Of a DNA stretch of 64,000 nt, positions 52,901 to 59,222 are shown in pieces. The notes beneath the pieces were generated by a model, which had not been told where the DNA came from, ran no database searches, and worked only from the letters and a program-made list of their open reading frames with translations. Origin of the DNA: Theocolax elegans (taxonomy: Eukaryota; Arthropoda; Insecta; Hymenoptera; Cerocephalidae); NCBI GenBank assembly GCA_026168455.1, contig CM047426.1, positions 5,015,501 through 5,079,500 on the forward strand, read 5' to 3'. The position numbers and the translations under genes are program-made. Positions within the stretch are counted from its first letter, which is position 1. The number at the start of each line of letters is the position of its first letter.

Positions 52901-52979
52901 TCTTAATGATCCGTCTCGTCTCCCAGAAGAGGCACTCGAAGCCGTCAATCAAAGTGAACGACGGAAATCGATGCAGTGA
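4924..52979 (+). CDS. Mondo: Mondo/ChREBP-family bHLH-leucine zipper transcription factor (whole gene, 16 exons)
   Basis: Exons joined: 4924-4947, 6454-6821, 32458-32564, 38788-38861, 41074-41199, 42382-42604, 43547-43642, 44551-44839, 46745-47252, 47889-48077, 48599-48743, 49669-49874, 50624-51093, 51182-51305, 51987-52116, 52858-52979. All borders are gt/ag, phases agree, and the sum is 3,201 nt (1,066 aa plus stop). Order: Mondo conserved regions (about residues 50-233, with HSGHFMVSDFE and the NNVIWRCWHMQ helix), acidic and Gln-rich activation region, bHLH with HxxxExxxR (H867, E871, R875), leucine zipper, and a C-terminal dimerization/cytoplasmic-localization domain. Known for the family: it dimerizes with Mlx, shuttles between cytoplasm and nucleus, senses glucose-6-phosphate and activates glycolytic and lipogenic genes through carbohydrate response elements. 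Length is close to that of fly Mondo. Exon 1 is the only weak part. Confidence 0.93.
6454..6821 (+). CDS. Mondo: Mondo exon 2: first Mondo conserved regions (MCR1 and start of MCR2)
   Basis: Acceptor TCGTGTCCAG, donor GTGAGC, phase 0 in and phase 2 out. It encodes IHSGHFMVSDFEAEA, matching MCR1 of MondoA/ChREBP, then an acidic stretch. It ends in SIETSLNKLFRCMSLAYR, matching the conserved TKLFECMSLAY block, whose spaced hydrophobic residues act as a CRM1 export signal in vertebrate family members. It is followed by a 25.6-kb intron. Confidence 0.93.
7101..8460. repeat. degenerate direct duplication in intron 2 (two copies, second with an insertion)
   Basis: Copy one (7101-about 7655) and copy two (7702-8458) share long blocks, e.g. 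TACTAGAAGTAAAG near both starts, GGGATTTTACCCT, and GTGTAAAAAATATGCTTATG at 7330 and 8130. Copy two carries about 200 extra bases (about 7926-8125). Part of copy two (7890-7925) is also inverted at 8513-8555. Probably nested remnants of a non-autonomous transposon; no transposase frame is present. Confidence 0.7.
11390..11530 (+). other. short open frame behind an acceptor-like site in intron 2
   Basis: After a TTTTTTTAG acceptor there are 46 open codons (MHHSPQDTSQEPNRRIAWNI and on) to a TAG. I recognise no family. No good donor was seen, and its phase use with exon 3 is unknown. It may be chance or a fragment of an old transposon gene. Confidence 0.15.
11990..12150. other. GC-richer island in intron 2
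   Basis: CpG-containing sequence (around CCGCGCGGGCGC at about 12070) in otherwise AT-rich intron. Only short chance frames cross it. Likely a regulatory element or an old insertion; nothing specific is recognised. Confidence 0.3.
13855..13913 (+). repeat. dispersed repeat family, copy 1
   Basis: Shares about 40 nearly identical bases (core TTTGTTTATAAAAAAATATA through TTTTCTGAGT) with the reverse complement of 29449-29510; a weaker copy lies at 35515-35555. Family identity unknown; probably a non-autonomous mobile element. Confidence 0.55.
15240..15463 (+). promoter_or_regulatory. candidate internal promoter in intron 2 (CRE, TATA, E-box)
   Basis: In one 60-bp span stand a full CRE TGACGTCA (15258-15265), TATAAAT (15277-15283) and a 12-bp palindrome ACGCACGTGCGT holding a CACGTG E-box (15302-15313). 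A CT-repeat leader follows (about 15349-15370), then an ATG at 15464. The arrangement looks like an insect RNA polymerase II promoter. A transcript starting here would skip Mondo exons 1-2. It could equally serve a noncoding RNA. Confidence 0.4.
16340..16580. repeat. degenerate CTTGAAATCTT short tandem repeats
   Basis: Variants of CCTTGAAATCTT recur at irregular spacing (for example at about 16500, 16517 and 16569). Low-complexity; no coding potential. Confidence 0.45.
18480..18720. other. GC-richer island in intron 2
   Basis: CpG-containing patch (ACGGAGGCGTGTG, then a GAGAGAAGAGCGAGAG run) inside AT-rich intron. A 105-codon frame covers part of it but matches no family I know and has an A/T-driven composition. 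Possible enhancer. Confidence 0.25.
19080..19379. mobile_element. fold-back (MITE-like) element
   Basis: Arms of about 120 bp (19080-19200 and 19262-19379) are reverse complements with few mismatches, e.g. GGCTTAAATTATTATTTGTC on the left and its complement GACAAATAATAATTTAAGCC on the right. A 60-bp AT-rich spacer separates them. No coding capacity; typical of a non-autonomous fold-back transposon. Confidence 0.75.
20783..22158. repeat. 688-bp recent direct tandem duplication in intron 2
   Basis: Copies 20783-21470 and 21471-22158 differ at only a handful of positions (one extra A near 21596 and a few changes near 22065 and 22105). The unit is GC-richer than its surroundings and holds CT, TATG and GTGT microsatellites. 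Each copy also holds three GATA-type sites (TTATCT, CTTATCAGATA, CTTATCA). The 89- and 66-codon frames in each copy are duplicated by chance and show no protein character. Confidence 0.9.
21190..21295. promoter_or_regulatory. GATA-site cluster (copy in first duplication unit)
   Basis: ATTATCTTAG (21191), CTTATCAGATA (about 21234-21244) and CTTATCA (about 21284-21290) fall within 100 bp and recur in the second unit at +688/689. GATA factors drive fat-body and gut genes in insects, tissues where Mondo acts, so an intronic enhancer is plausible. Confidence 0.3.
22160..28600. other. Mondo intron 2, middle part without genes
   Basis: Mostly AT-rich sequence with short chance frames. Notable patches are a G-rich run near 22372-22390, the MITE at 23719-23854, and a GC-richer patch at 25560-25770. 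No exon with convincing protein similarity was found on either strand. Confidence 0.5.
23719..23854. mobile_element. MITE with CCTAGTAGAAAT terminal inverted repeats, copy 1
   Basis: CCTAGTAGAAAT at the left end and its complement ATTTCTACTAGG at the right end bound 136 bp without coding capacity. A second element with like ends lies at 31470-31594. Confidence 0.6.
28604..28700. repeat. about 48-bp tandem repeat (two units)
   Basis: Units 28604-28652 and 28653-28700 share CATAGGTTGCATCTAACCAT-like sequence and a CTTATACYGATTTNTTAAA end. A third, diverged copy sits at 31652-31689, just downstream of the MITE at 31470, suggesting a shared mobile source. Confidence 0.6.
29449..29510 (-). repeat. 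dispersed repeat family, copy 2
   Basis: Reverse-orientation copy of the 13855-13913 sequence, with the same TTTGTTTATAAAAAAATATA core and TTTTCTGAGT tail. Similarity fades outside this block. Confidence 0.55.
31470..31594. mobile_element. MITE with CCCTAGTRGRAAT ends, copy 2
   Basis: CCCTAGTGGGAAT at the left end and TTTTCTACTAGGG at the right end form imperfect inverted termini around 125 bp. Internal CAATTAATG is shared with copy 1 at 23719. Confidence 0.5.
32458..32564 (+). CDS. Mondo: Mondo exon 3: MCR2/MCR3, 14-3-3-binding helix
   Basis: The acceptor follows TTTGTTTCAG and the donor is GTAAGT. It takes two bases from exon 2 and leaves one. It encodes QKLTSPKWNRFKGIRLRW followed by KDKIRLNNVIWRCWHMQ, nearly identical to the vertebrate helix that binds 14-3-3 and holds the protein in the cytoplasm. 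The alternative reading frames across this exon give no recognisable protein. Confidence 0.95.
32680..32860. promoter_or_regulatory. GC-rich element just downstream of exon 3
   Basis: GGGCGCGCGACGTCGGACC and neighbouring CCAAT-like (TCATTGGCTG) and GATA (AGATAAG) motifs mark a sharp GC-rich patch in intron 3. No open frame fits. Possible enhancer. Confidence 0.3.
34715..34790. repeat. TTTACTCCCT triple repeat
   Basis: TTTACTCCCT occurs three times in about 70 bp (about 34718, 34743, 34773) with AT-rich spacers. Meaning unknown. Confidence 0.4.
35515..35555 (+). repeat. dispersed repeat family, copy 3 (partial)
   Basis: Shows TTTTTTGGTTCATAAAAAAA then TATAAAATATATTCTTAAA, similar to the core at 13855 but diverged. 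Nearby 35,030-35,500 repeats the phrase CCTGACGTT or its reverse complement several times. Confidence 0.35.
35920..36560 (+). promoter_or_regulatory. GC-rich island with ChoRE in intron 3; candidate internal Mondo promoter
   Basis: An island of raised GC contains a GA microsatellite (36,077-36,100), CpG-rich DNA to 36,300, a TATATATATA box near 36,359-36,369 and a carbohydrate response element at 36,463-36,479. Long frames over it on both strands are low complexity (GA repeat and poly-T) and not protein-like. It lies between exons encoding MCR2/3 and MCR4, so a transcript starting here would lack the low-glucose inhibitory part. Confidence 0.4.
36463..36479. promoter_or_regulatory. carbohydrate response element (ChoRE) consensus match
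   Basis: CACGTGAGAATCTCGTG fits the Mondo/ChREBP-Mlx consensus CAYGNG-N5-CNCRTG at every specified position: first half CACGTG, five-base spacer, second half CTCGTG. It is the only full match I noticed. Several lone CACGTG E-boxes elsewhere lack the second half. Confidence 0.55.
37513..37665 (+). other. GC-rich splice-bounded block; candidate alternative exon of Mondo
   Basis: The block follows an acceptor-like CACGTTACAG and ends at a donor-like GTAGTT. Its length, 153 bp, is a multiple of three. Included between exons 3 and 4 it would bring an in-frame TAG early. Used as a first exon, its ATG at 37596 opens MRRRKVGIGTSSPMAFKN and reaches the donor with one leftover base, exactly the phase that exon 4 needs. 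GC content is far above its surroundings. Unproven. Confidence 0.3.
38320..38490. repeat. degenerate about 60-bp tandem repeat in intron 3
   Basis: Three to four units of the form TACAAATTTTCTATTTATRA then AAAAATARAATTT run from about 38,320 to 38,490. AT-rich, noncoding. Confidence 0.5.
38788..38861 (+). CDS. Mondo: Mondo exon 4: MCR4
   Basis: Acceptor TTTCATTTCAG, donor GTAAGA, phase 1 in and phase 0 out. It encodes ILKQNTLVCQFASPLDVD then THNKPE, matching the vertebrate VCGFVTPLQ...HRKPE block. The basic KRRK that precedes VCGFVTP in vertebrates is replaced by LKQNT. Confidence 0.93.
40055..40341. mobile_element. 287-bp MITE-like element in intron 4
   Basis: The left 41 bp (GGAGAGTCCGTACCCATAG and on to CCACCCGAA) and right 41 bp (TTCGGGTGG and on to CTACGGACTCCCC) are imperfect inverted repeats; similarity stops sharply at both edges. 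No coding capacity. Upstream sequence ACTCGGTCGGT is shared with about 20,477. Confidence 0.65.
41074..41199 (+). CDS. Mondo: Mondo exon 5: MCR5 / WKRK motif region
   Basis: 42 codons, phase 0 on both sides (acceptor TTCTCAG, donor GTACGT). AVVLEGKYWKRKLAAVTAEY and KKWRMFYRNKILGW match the most conserved part of the glucose-response module (AVVLEGNYWKRRIEVVMREY in vertebrates). The Lys/Arg clusters can supply nuclear-import charge. Confidence 0.96.
41330..41361. repeat. AT/GTAT microsatellite
   Basis: A TATATG then (AT)n run of about 30 bp in intron 5. Confidence 0.8.
41439..41626 (+). mobile_element. 5'-truncated retroposon with poly(A) tail and target-site duplication
   Basis: An 11-bp direct repeat AGATACGCGCT flanks the insertion (41428-41438 and 41627-41637). 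The insert ends in a hairpin AACCTC-AAAAAG-GAGGTT, then TTAATAAAGCTTATCTAAT and an A tail. This is the layout of a dead-on-arrival non-LTR retrotransposon or SINE 3' end inserted into intron 5. Confidence 0.8.
42382..42604 (+). CDS. Mondo: Mondo exon 6: Gly/Met-rich linker and acidic segment
   Basis: Acceptor TATTTCCAG, donor GTAAGT, phase 0 in and phase 1 out. It starts LESMDTLEWGSGMGNSGMYG, then has VDEDYMDLMTDTLFSTISSN, an acidic-hydrophobic stretch typical of an activation domain, and LYFPDTREI, similar to the segment after the glucose-sensing module in other Mondo proteins. Local GC content is far above the flanking introns. Confidence 0.92.
42660..43045. repeat. degenerate about 100-bp tandem repeats in intron 6
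   Basis: The phrase TTACATCTGCTATTTTTTG(G)AATTATT with a TTGGGTTATG tail recurs near 42,700, 42,790 and 43,010 with poly-T spacers. It accounts for most of the space after exon 6; the 62-codon frame there is not a gene. Confidence 0.5.
43547..43642 (+). CDS. Mondo: Mondo exon 7: DFIQPSLGPLQPN segment
   Basis: Acceptor TTGTTTACAG, donor GTAATT, phase 1 both sides. It encodes ARVASLADFIQPSLGPLQPN and LDDFIDTLEPLQ, resembling the NADMIQPGL/LDFMD-type activation motif of MondoA and ChREBP. The short exon keeps frame with its neighbours. Confidence 0.9.
44551..44839 (+). CDS. Mondo: Mondo exon 8: activation region ending in a first Gln tract
   Basis: Acceptor GTTTCGCAG, donor GTGAGT placed so that the split codon becomes Val and runs into exon 9. 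It encodes ELLSSRLPSVPEEDVFN and a low-complexity segment, ending in HQQQQQHQQQTSVFRNN. Reading on past the donor gives an immediate stop, which supports the splice. Confidence 0.88.
44840..46744. other. Mondo intron 8
   Basis: About 1.9 kb, AT-rich. It includes a GTCGTCGTCATCGTCATC run near 45,010, a TA microsatellite near 45,910 and a poly-T tract. No exon seen. Confidence 0.5.
46745..47252 (+). CDS. Mondo: Mondo exon 9: long Gln-rich exon
   Basis: Phase 2 in, phase 0 out (170 codons with the split one). It encodes GISENFNSLQQSYEQQMQQP, a basic RQSRSALRASRLAQQQQQQ, and a poly-Gln tract from about 46,900 to 46,951 written with mixed CAA and CAG codons. It ends QCKFSSGNLK before donor GTAAAT. 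The opposite-strand open frame over the Gln tract is a Val/Ala shadow. Confidence 0.88.
47889..48077 (+). CDS. Mondo: Mondo exon 10: Pro-rich segment
   Basis: 63 codons, phase 0. The acceptor is a tandem TCAGCAG, so the exon may start at 47889 (with a Gln) or 47892 (without). It encodes ALQPAQPVVTVTAQQPVQSH, KPTGIDLTAPALHPTKLLPR and VEVKEEVFAVPK. The donor is a weak GTCGGT, chosen because it gives PK|YQMK, as in MondoA. Confidence 0.82.
48599..48743 (+). CDS. Mondo: Mondo exon 11: RNRSRSSSS segment
   Basis: Acceptor ATATTTACAG, donor GTAAGA. YQMKVRNRSRSSSSLTAPRM is a strongly conserved Ser/Arg block of Mondo proteins; it continues HPPPLVSAVSDPALNLNNNV. Phase 0 in, phase 1 out. Confidence 0.92.
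49669..49874 (+). CDS. Mondo: Mondo exon 12: Thr/Val-rich segment
   Basis: Acceptor GATTTACAG, donor GTACAA, phase 1 in and phase 0 out. It encodes TSNLYTVGAGPDKVTSQSIV and a Thr/His/Val-rich low-complexity stretch ending STQQQ. It is recognised by phase and by position between two firm exons rather than by a conserved motif. Confidence 0.8.
50624..51093 (+). CDS. Mondo: Mondo exon 13: bHLH-leucine zipper
   Basis: It begins with a Ser/Pro-rich segment (SPLHSPMSIGSPLSPSR). The DNA-binding domain follows: basic region RRVGHIHAEQKRRYNIK with the HxxxExxxR residues that read CACGTG-type E-boxes, helix 1 GFDMLYSLIPQL, loop, helix 2 MSKAAMLQKGADYIRLL, and a zipper ERHQLKDEMDKLRSQIDSL. The expected partner is Mlx. 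Donor GTATTA, phase 2 out. Confidence 0.97.
51182..51305 (+). CDS. Mondo: Mondo exon 14: zipper end and start of the C-terminal dimerization domain
   Basis: Acceptor TTATTTTAG. The split codon gives Ser, then NCQSMLPATGAPVSRQ, MKEMFDEYVRTRTQDNWKFW and I at donor GTATCC. This matches the family segment between the zipper and the C-terminal domain (NCQ..LPATG, MFDEYV..RT..NWKFWI). Confidence 0.95.
51987..52116 (+). CDS. Mondo: Mondo exon 15: dimerization and cytoplasmic-localization domain
   Basis: It encodes FSVLLEPLMVSFNTSVSTAS and IEDLYRTTILWVEQHCSLVD, aligning with FS.I..PLFESF..MVSTSSLEEL.RTA..WL.QHCSL of human MondoA/ChREBP. This domain cooperates with the zipper in Mlx dimerization and sets cytoplasmic location. 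Acceptor ATACAG, donor GTAAAT, phase 0 in and phase 1 out. Confidence 0.95.
52858..52979 (+). CDS. Mondo: Mondo exon 16: C-terminus and stop
   Basis: Acceptor TTCTTCACAG. It encodes AVLNSLRYLCTATDILNDPS and RLPEEALEAVNQ, then SERRKSMQ and TGA. It aligns with the family C-terminus (LR.LSTST.IL.DP..LPE.A..AV). Confidence 0.95.
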
Positions 52980-54950
52980 TTAATTTCAATAATTAATATT
53001 GTACATTGTAATTAATAAGTGAGAATTCTTAGATAATGTGAATTCGCTCTCCAAGTTCGATACGAAACTTGTAAGAAAGACAGTTACCGCAGATTATATA
53101 TATATGTAATATATATAATTTGTACAGAGAACATGAAAAAGAGTCTTTTTACGCACTATATAGGTATATATTTAAATTCTCTTTTTTTTGTTTTGCTTAT
53201 GCGAGTGCATGAATTCCAGTGTAAACAAAGATAAGTGCAATTTTCTCAGACATACATATATATGTATATATATGCATATGTATATGTATGTGTATATACG
53301 GCTGATCGGACATGATTAAGAAATTAGTAGGCAAATTTATTATTATTAATTCTTTTTTTTTCTTCTTTTAAGAAAAGAGACGAAAGCGCGTGTAGATATA
53401 TATAAATGATTTCTGTGATTGACATCGCGCTTAATTCGAAGTACCGTGTTCAATTGCATTAAATAATGGAAAAATTTGTTTGTTCTTTGCTGTTAAAATA
53501 CTTCGTAGATTTTTTTTCACTTAACAAGGGGAGGAAAAGCACATAATGCGATGAGATGTTTTTCTTACCCGTAAATTAAATCAGTAAATATCAAAATAAA
53601 AAAAATGTTAATTAAATTTCTTGTATAAACATAAAATCGTCTTCACGTTTGTTCATAAATTTATATTGTACAAACAGAAAGTTCTGTTACACAGAGAAAA
53701 AGGTTTTAGTGAAAATTTACAATGAATAATTGATACTTGACTCGATCATAAAAATGATTAGGCCATATAGTAAAATCAAAAAGAATTTTTGTGAAAATTT
53801 AATAGTTATATAGTAAATATTAATCTTTAGCAAAATTTTCCTATGAAAAATAGAAATTTTCATGTTCATTTAATTTGTCTTTCGATTACTCCATACATAG
53901 TAATATTTACTACAACTTTTTTCTTTGTATAGTAAATGAAACAGCTTGTACTCTGGTGTACAACACTTGCCTAATTTTATATTGATTGAGAATAAGATAT
54001 TAACTGAAACTAGAAATATCATTCCATATTATTAATTCGAGTCTACATTACAATTCACTCTCAAAGTAACCAATATAATTGCACAAAGTCAATCCAGAGA
54101 GGGTGTTGGGTTGTTTCTTTTTTTTTCTTTTTGTTTGAGAATGACCGACGGTGTAAAATATTTTTATAAATTTTAACTAAATTGTACGTATCTATTAGCG
54201 TATCTCTAATTAAAAAAAAAATAATGAGAAAACTATGAAAAAAAATTTTTCTTTTCTATGCAAGTATAGAGAGATATAACATCATTTTATATATTATTAA
54301 AAAGAAATAAAAGAAAAAGCTTGCATAAGTAATATTTTATTCTACGCGTTGGATTAATTATTTAATTCTTACAGTTTCGTACAAGGCATTGAAGGATTAT
54401 ACGCAACGGGTGGAGGCGTAATTTTTGCAAATGTTACTTAGATAAATTGTTATTACGTTAACGAAGTGTCATGGTGAACGCAGAGAAACTTTTTACAAAG
54501 CGATCTATACTACGTTTTTTAAATATTACGATTGAAGTTTAGTTCGTTATATCATTGTAAAATAGTATAGATTTCTAACTTCATTATTATAATCAATTTA
54601 ATGAAAATAAAAAAAAATATATAAATATTATTTGTAATTATGGGGTTCGATCGTGGGGAAAAAAAATCTTAGAAGTGTGCCTGTATGAAGCAAAAAACAA
54701 TTGTTTACAGAGGAAGACAAAGGACTAATAAAGCTTGTTATACACATTCTACTCATCAATTATACATATATTAAATTGACAAATGTTATTGTAATGCGAG
54801 ATTTTTATTACAAAATTTTATGTGATAATGTAAAAAAAAAACTCTTATTACAGTCCAATTTTTAGATAGAGTATTAACTGTAAAGAACTTTTGTACATCA
54901 CCAAATGTGTCATTATTGTTAATGAATTAAAAAAAAGCTTCATTAAAATA
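52980..54950 (+). other. probable Mondo 3' UTR and downstream AT-rich DNA
   Basis: No open frame of note follows the Mondo stop. AATAAA hexamers at 54306-54311 and 54606-54611 are candidate poly(A) signals among several, so the transcript end cannot be fixed. The stretch contains TATG/TA microsatellites around 53,255-53,300. Confidence 0.4.
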
Positions 54951-55946
54951 TTGTTTTTTTTTTCTGCTTTCCTAGCCATTTTCAAATAAAACATACAATT
55001 AATGAATAATGTTTTGAGGGATTTAAATAAAACTATGCTATAATTAAACAAACAAAAATTTTATTCTCATATTGGGAATATTAATAATCATATTGTAGAG
55101 GTAATTAAGTCGCATAATCGTTCTCGCGAAATACATTTTACTTTTTCTTTTTGTTTACCACAAAATATACTCATTTTTCAAAATAGCATTTTGTTTGATC
55201 ATTATTAATGTGGCTCCTCTTTATCTTAGAAATAAACATTTTGTTTTATAATAATTTATTATACATGTAAGTATGCATTCCAAATATCAACTCCAAATTT
55301 CTAATTATTATTATACAATTTATGCATTTCACAATTCATGATTGCATTCTACAATGGTAAAGATTTCATGGGCAATCAAAATTTATTAAAGCTTTTATAA
55401 CTAGGAAATTTAAGACTTCATGCAATTACAGATGTAGGTACTCATTTACTATGTTTACGATTGTTTTCAATTCGATATTTCAAAATACATATTTATGAAA
55501 AAATTGACTAGCATAAATTGTATATATTAATTATAAATAAAAAATAATTAAATAAACTATCTAAAATACATAATACTTACAAAAAAATTAGAAACTTGAA
55601 TCACAAGTTTTCTTTGTTTTTCTTTTTAACACTTCTGTGTCAATGAAGTATTAATTGTTTCTTTTTGTTCTCCTAACAATTTCCAACTTTTTCGCAGTAT
55701 GCAAATTATTTAATTTTTGACAACAATCTTAATGCTTTCTGCACACTATTGTTAGAAAAAAAATTACATATTTCTTAATTAAATAAAAAAAAATAGAATT
55801 TCTATGAAAAACAAAACATTTCAGATTAAATATGTGTTGAGATTACTAAAGGTGTATATAATTTAAACGTTAATCAATTAAAAATGTAGTACTATAAAGT
55901 AGATGCTGCATGTAACTCTTGCATACATTTTCACTTAACAAACGTT
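54950..55946. other. AT-rich spacer between Mondo and RPAIN copy 1
   Basis: No supported gene. It would contain the convergent 3' ends of Mondo (plus) and RPAIN copy 1 (minus). Confidence 0.5.
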
Positions 55947-56616
55947 TCAACTCTCTTCTTGCATCAACTTGGATGTTTCTTCCTCTTTCAGCTTATGATA
56001 TTCTTCGAAAATTTGTTTTTCTAAAACATAAGTTGTCAAACGCATCAAATAAAGTGATTAATAGATCATTGCCTTGATATTTCTAAATAAGTAATGAGCT
56101 TATTAAACAATATATATTAATCCAATTGTACAATTACCTTCTTCGGTCAACGGTACTGCAGGCTCCGCATTATCAATTAGTTTCTTAATGATATGCGGTG
56201 TTCTCGCTGGTACATCATACTCTTTTGTTGTTGTCAACTCTTCCAATTCGGCATGGAATATCTCCTTTATTTTATTCTCAACAGCATCATCCGTAACAAC
56301 ACCAAATCTTTTCTGATTAAGAATTTCCACACGTTGCTCTCGCATTCTTAACTTGCACCTCTTATAAAAAAACATACCATTTACATTTTTACAACGTTCT
56401 GATTATCAATGAAAGTATTTCTAATGAATAATAAACGTTGTTAAACGCAACGTTTAATACATAGAAAAAAAAAAACGACGTTCAATTAAAAAAAAAAGAA
56501 GACACATTAAAATTACTAACCTGTCTCAAATCAACCCGCAATTTTGCAAAATCGTGCTTCTTATTATTGCGACTTCTAGCTTTCACTCCAACTTTGGCAA
56601 GTGCTGCTGTCGACAT
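55947..56616 (-). CDS. truncated RPAIN-like protein (copy 1; no zinc-binding C-terminus)
   Basis: Three exons on the minus strand: 56616-56521, 56360-56138, 56020-55947, giving 130 residues. It starts MSTAALAKVGVKARSRNNKK. Exon 2 encodes RCKLRMREQRVEILNQKRFG, and exon 3 EKQIFEEYHKLKEEETSK then LMQEES and a stop. Intron positions and phases (0, then 1) match the two neighbouring genes, and the N-terminal half matches the RPA-binding part of RPA-interacting proteins. The family's C-terminal CPxC...HxxxC...CxxC zinc region is absent; the stop falls where it should begin. It may therefore be a regulatory short paralog or a decaying copy. Its frame is intact and its splice sites are sound, so I do not call it a pseudogene. 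Confidence 0.78.
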
Positions 56617-56810
56617 TGTTTATTTATTTATAACAACAACGTGGTGAACAAATTTTTCTGCAAGGAACGTTCTTTCCAATTTTGCGATTTTAACGTTAAG
56701 ACTGACAACTATGTATATATATATATATATAGGTATGTATATACATATATATATAATACCTTAACACCATTCGCGAATTCACTTGTAAACAAGGAATGTC
56801 CCTTTATATA

Positions 56811-56820
56811 TGGCGGGAAC
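56811..56820. promoter_or_regulatory. E2F-like site upstream of RPAIN copy 1
   Basis: TGGCGGGAAC stands out in AT-rich DNA about 195 bp upstream of the copy 1 start codon and fits the E2F core GGCGGGAA. E2F control would suit a gene tied to replication protein A, but this is a single-motif inference. Confidence 0.35.
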
Positions 56821-57343
56821 GTATAAAGTATTTCGTGATGTCTCGTCTTTTGTTTACAAACATTGTTGCAAGAATTCAAAATGTACTTATACAGTGTGAC
56901 CCGGCAATTGTAATAAGTGAAAAACATTGGATATTGTACAAAATGTTACAAAAATTTGTAATTTATTTACATAAGAACACAATTGTCTTTTTCCTTAAAT
57001 TACAGTTATCACAATATGCTATACACATGTTTTTTCTCATATTTTACATGTATGTAAATAACTAGGTAGATCCGTTCAATACAGTTAAATAATTATGATC
57101 AATTGTTTTGAAAGAAAACGCTACTTAGTATAAACTTTGAATTTGAATGAATTGATAAATCACACACATAAACAAACTTGAACTTTTGGTTACCTATAAA
57201 GACAATGTAATATAATTTATATAAATTAGATAACTTGTAGAAAAATATCTCATACAATGATGCAGTTTAAGCATAACTGAAGCTTACTTCTGGTCCGATT
57301 AAATTATATTTATATATGTATATATCGTTTCTTCTTTTTTTTT

Positions 57344-58135
57344 TTAAATAAATGCAAAAATATCACAGGACATACACGATAGACACAAGGAAACGTTATC
57401 ACCCTCTTGAAACATTGAAAACTTTGGCACACTCAAGCATGCTGACGAGTGTGCGTTGACTTGCTCTTGAAGATTCAGTTTCAAATGTTGTAAACTCGTT
57501 TGGACTGGTAATCTCAGTCCACAATCGCATATTATAAGATTTGGAATTTCGCGAAGCGAAGATTTAAGGCATATAGGACATACAACATCATCGGCGATCA
57601 TTGAAACTATTTGTTTCTGCTCCCACAGCATCTTTTGATACTCTTCCAGGATCCAATTTTCTAAAGGCAAAAGAATAGCATGGCTTAAAGTAACATACTT
57701 AAGTTGAGCATACTCGCATACAACAATTTCTTAATTACCTTCAATCTCTTCCTCAATCTCTAACGATGCCCCTTCGAGAGCAAAAGCTTGTGCTTGATCT
57801 CCATAATCTTTCCAATCCATAGATACCATATTGTCAAATTCTTCGTTAACAATGTTTGTTAAAGTTTCTTTAACCTCTTGAGAAAAATTAGCTAATCCGT
57901 GACGTCTGATGATAAATAATTCATTACGCCTCTCGTGCATACGCTGACGGCACCTCTGAACAAAATATAAAAAATAATCGGTAAATATTTAAATTGCATA
58001 TAATTAAAGTAAATAATTGTTTCTAACCTGTCGTAGCACATCTCGTATCTTCGGTGATCCATTTTTTATTTTTCTGGCCGCGTTGACATTCTTCAATTTC
58101 ATTGAATTCGAAGGGCTGAGAACTTGCCCTGCCAT
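57344..58135 (-). CDS. RPAIN: RPA-interacting protein (copy 2, full length)
   Basis: Exons 58135-58028, 57955-57739 and 57660-57344 give 213 residues, near the 219 of human RPAIN. It begins MAGQVLSPSNSMKLKNVN; exon 2 carries RCRQRMHERRNELFIIRR; exon 3 begins ENWILEEYQKML. The zinc-binding region has C136PIC139, C153DCG156, HSSAC and CLSCMSC before the end. The CxCG spacing is that of vertebrate RPAIN. Family role: it binds replication protein A and carries it into the nucleus through importin-beta, supporting replication and repair. It sits head-to-tail between two paralogs with about 1 kb between coding parts. Confidence 0.9.
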
Positions 58136-58302
58136 TGTGTATCATAAATATTTTCGGAAAATCAAGCTAACAAAACGAAACGATCGATTTATCTCATGTT
58201 ATTCTGTTGTATATATTGTACACATTTCTTCGTCGGAGAACCGCGCAAAACGAAAATATAACCTTTTTCCCCTCTCCTGTCGACCCTGTCGTCGACTTTC
58301 AC

Positions 58303-58315
58303 ATATATCGAAAAT
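58303..58315 (-). promoter_or_regulatory. shared upstream motif of RPAIN copy 2
   Basis: The 13-mer ATATATCGAAAAT lies about 170 bp before the copy 2 start codon and recurs before copy 3. Read on the coding strand it contains TTCGATAT, close to the DRE-type TATCGATA seen at insect replication genes. A CGATA/TATCG pair follows at 58328-58343. Confidence 0.4.
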
Positions 58316-58344
58316 GTAACCTTGAAAAATTCGATAAATATCGA

Positions 58345-59222
58345 GAGTTTACTTTGCGCGCGATATCTATTTGATTTTAAATTTTTTTATAATATAAAAA
58401 AAAATTAATACTGATATTACTGTTAATGATTTTTAAATAAAATTAATTTATAATTAAGAGATTAACTTTTATTACTTTAATATTATTAATTAACAAATAC
58501 ATAAAACGACATTTGATCGCCATTGATGCAAAAATAAAATCCAAAATTTTTTTAATTGTAATAGGTATTTATTTGCTTTCTTTTTCTTCTTACTACATAT
58601 AAAATAATAATACATTTTTTTTTTCGTATCAAATCAATAAGTTGCAATGTCGTTACATATTTATAATTGATACTTAATTACACAAATATACAAAATAAAT
58701 ATTATAAAAATTACGCATAATTGTACAACTGTTAACAAATTCAAATAATTGTGACAAATCAATAATAATTTTTTATTTATACTACAATTGCTAAAAAATA
58801 TATTGATTTAATCATAGAATTTCACGATAATTCCTTATGTATCTGCCTGCAGAAATTTTAGTTCATCAGTATTCTATCACAGACTTTTACAATATTTATC
58901 AATTTCATTTAGAATGTTACGATTATTGAATTTCTACATATATATATATACAAAATTCATTTTCATCAAGCGTATTTAATTTTAATCTCTATGTGAAAAA
59001 TAATTTAACGATTGTCATTAACAAAGAAACATAAGTTTGTAAGACGATTAACATTGAATAATTACAAAATTTCATGATGAATACAAGGAAACAAAAATTA
59101 TTTCATTTAAGCGATCACAATTACTCTTTATATACGTTTATACTTCAACATTTTTTTTCCTTTTAGCTTTTTGTACTTAATTATCTGTTTTTACACATTT
59201 AGTTTAGGTTTTTCTTGTTTTT
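58345..59222. other. spacer between RPAIN copies 2 and 3
   Basis: AT-rich. It holds the copy 3 3' UTR and copy 2 upstream DNA. No other gene seen. Confidence 0.5.
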
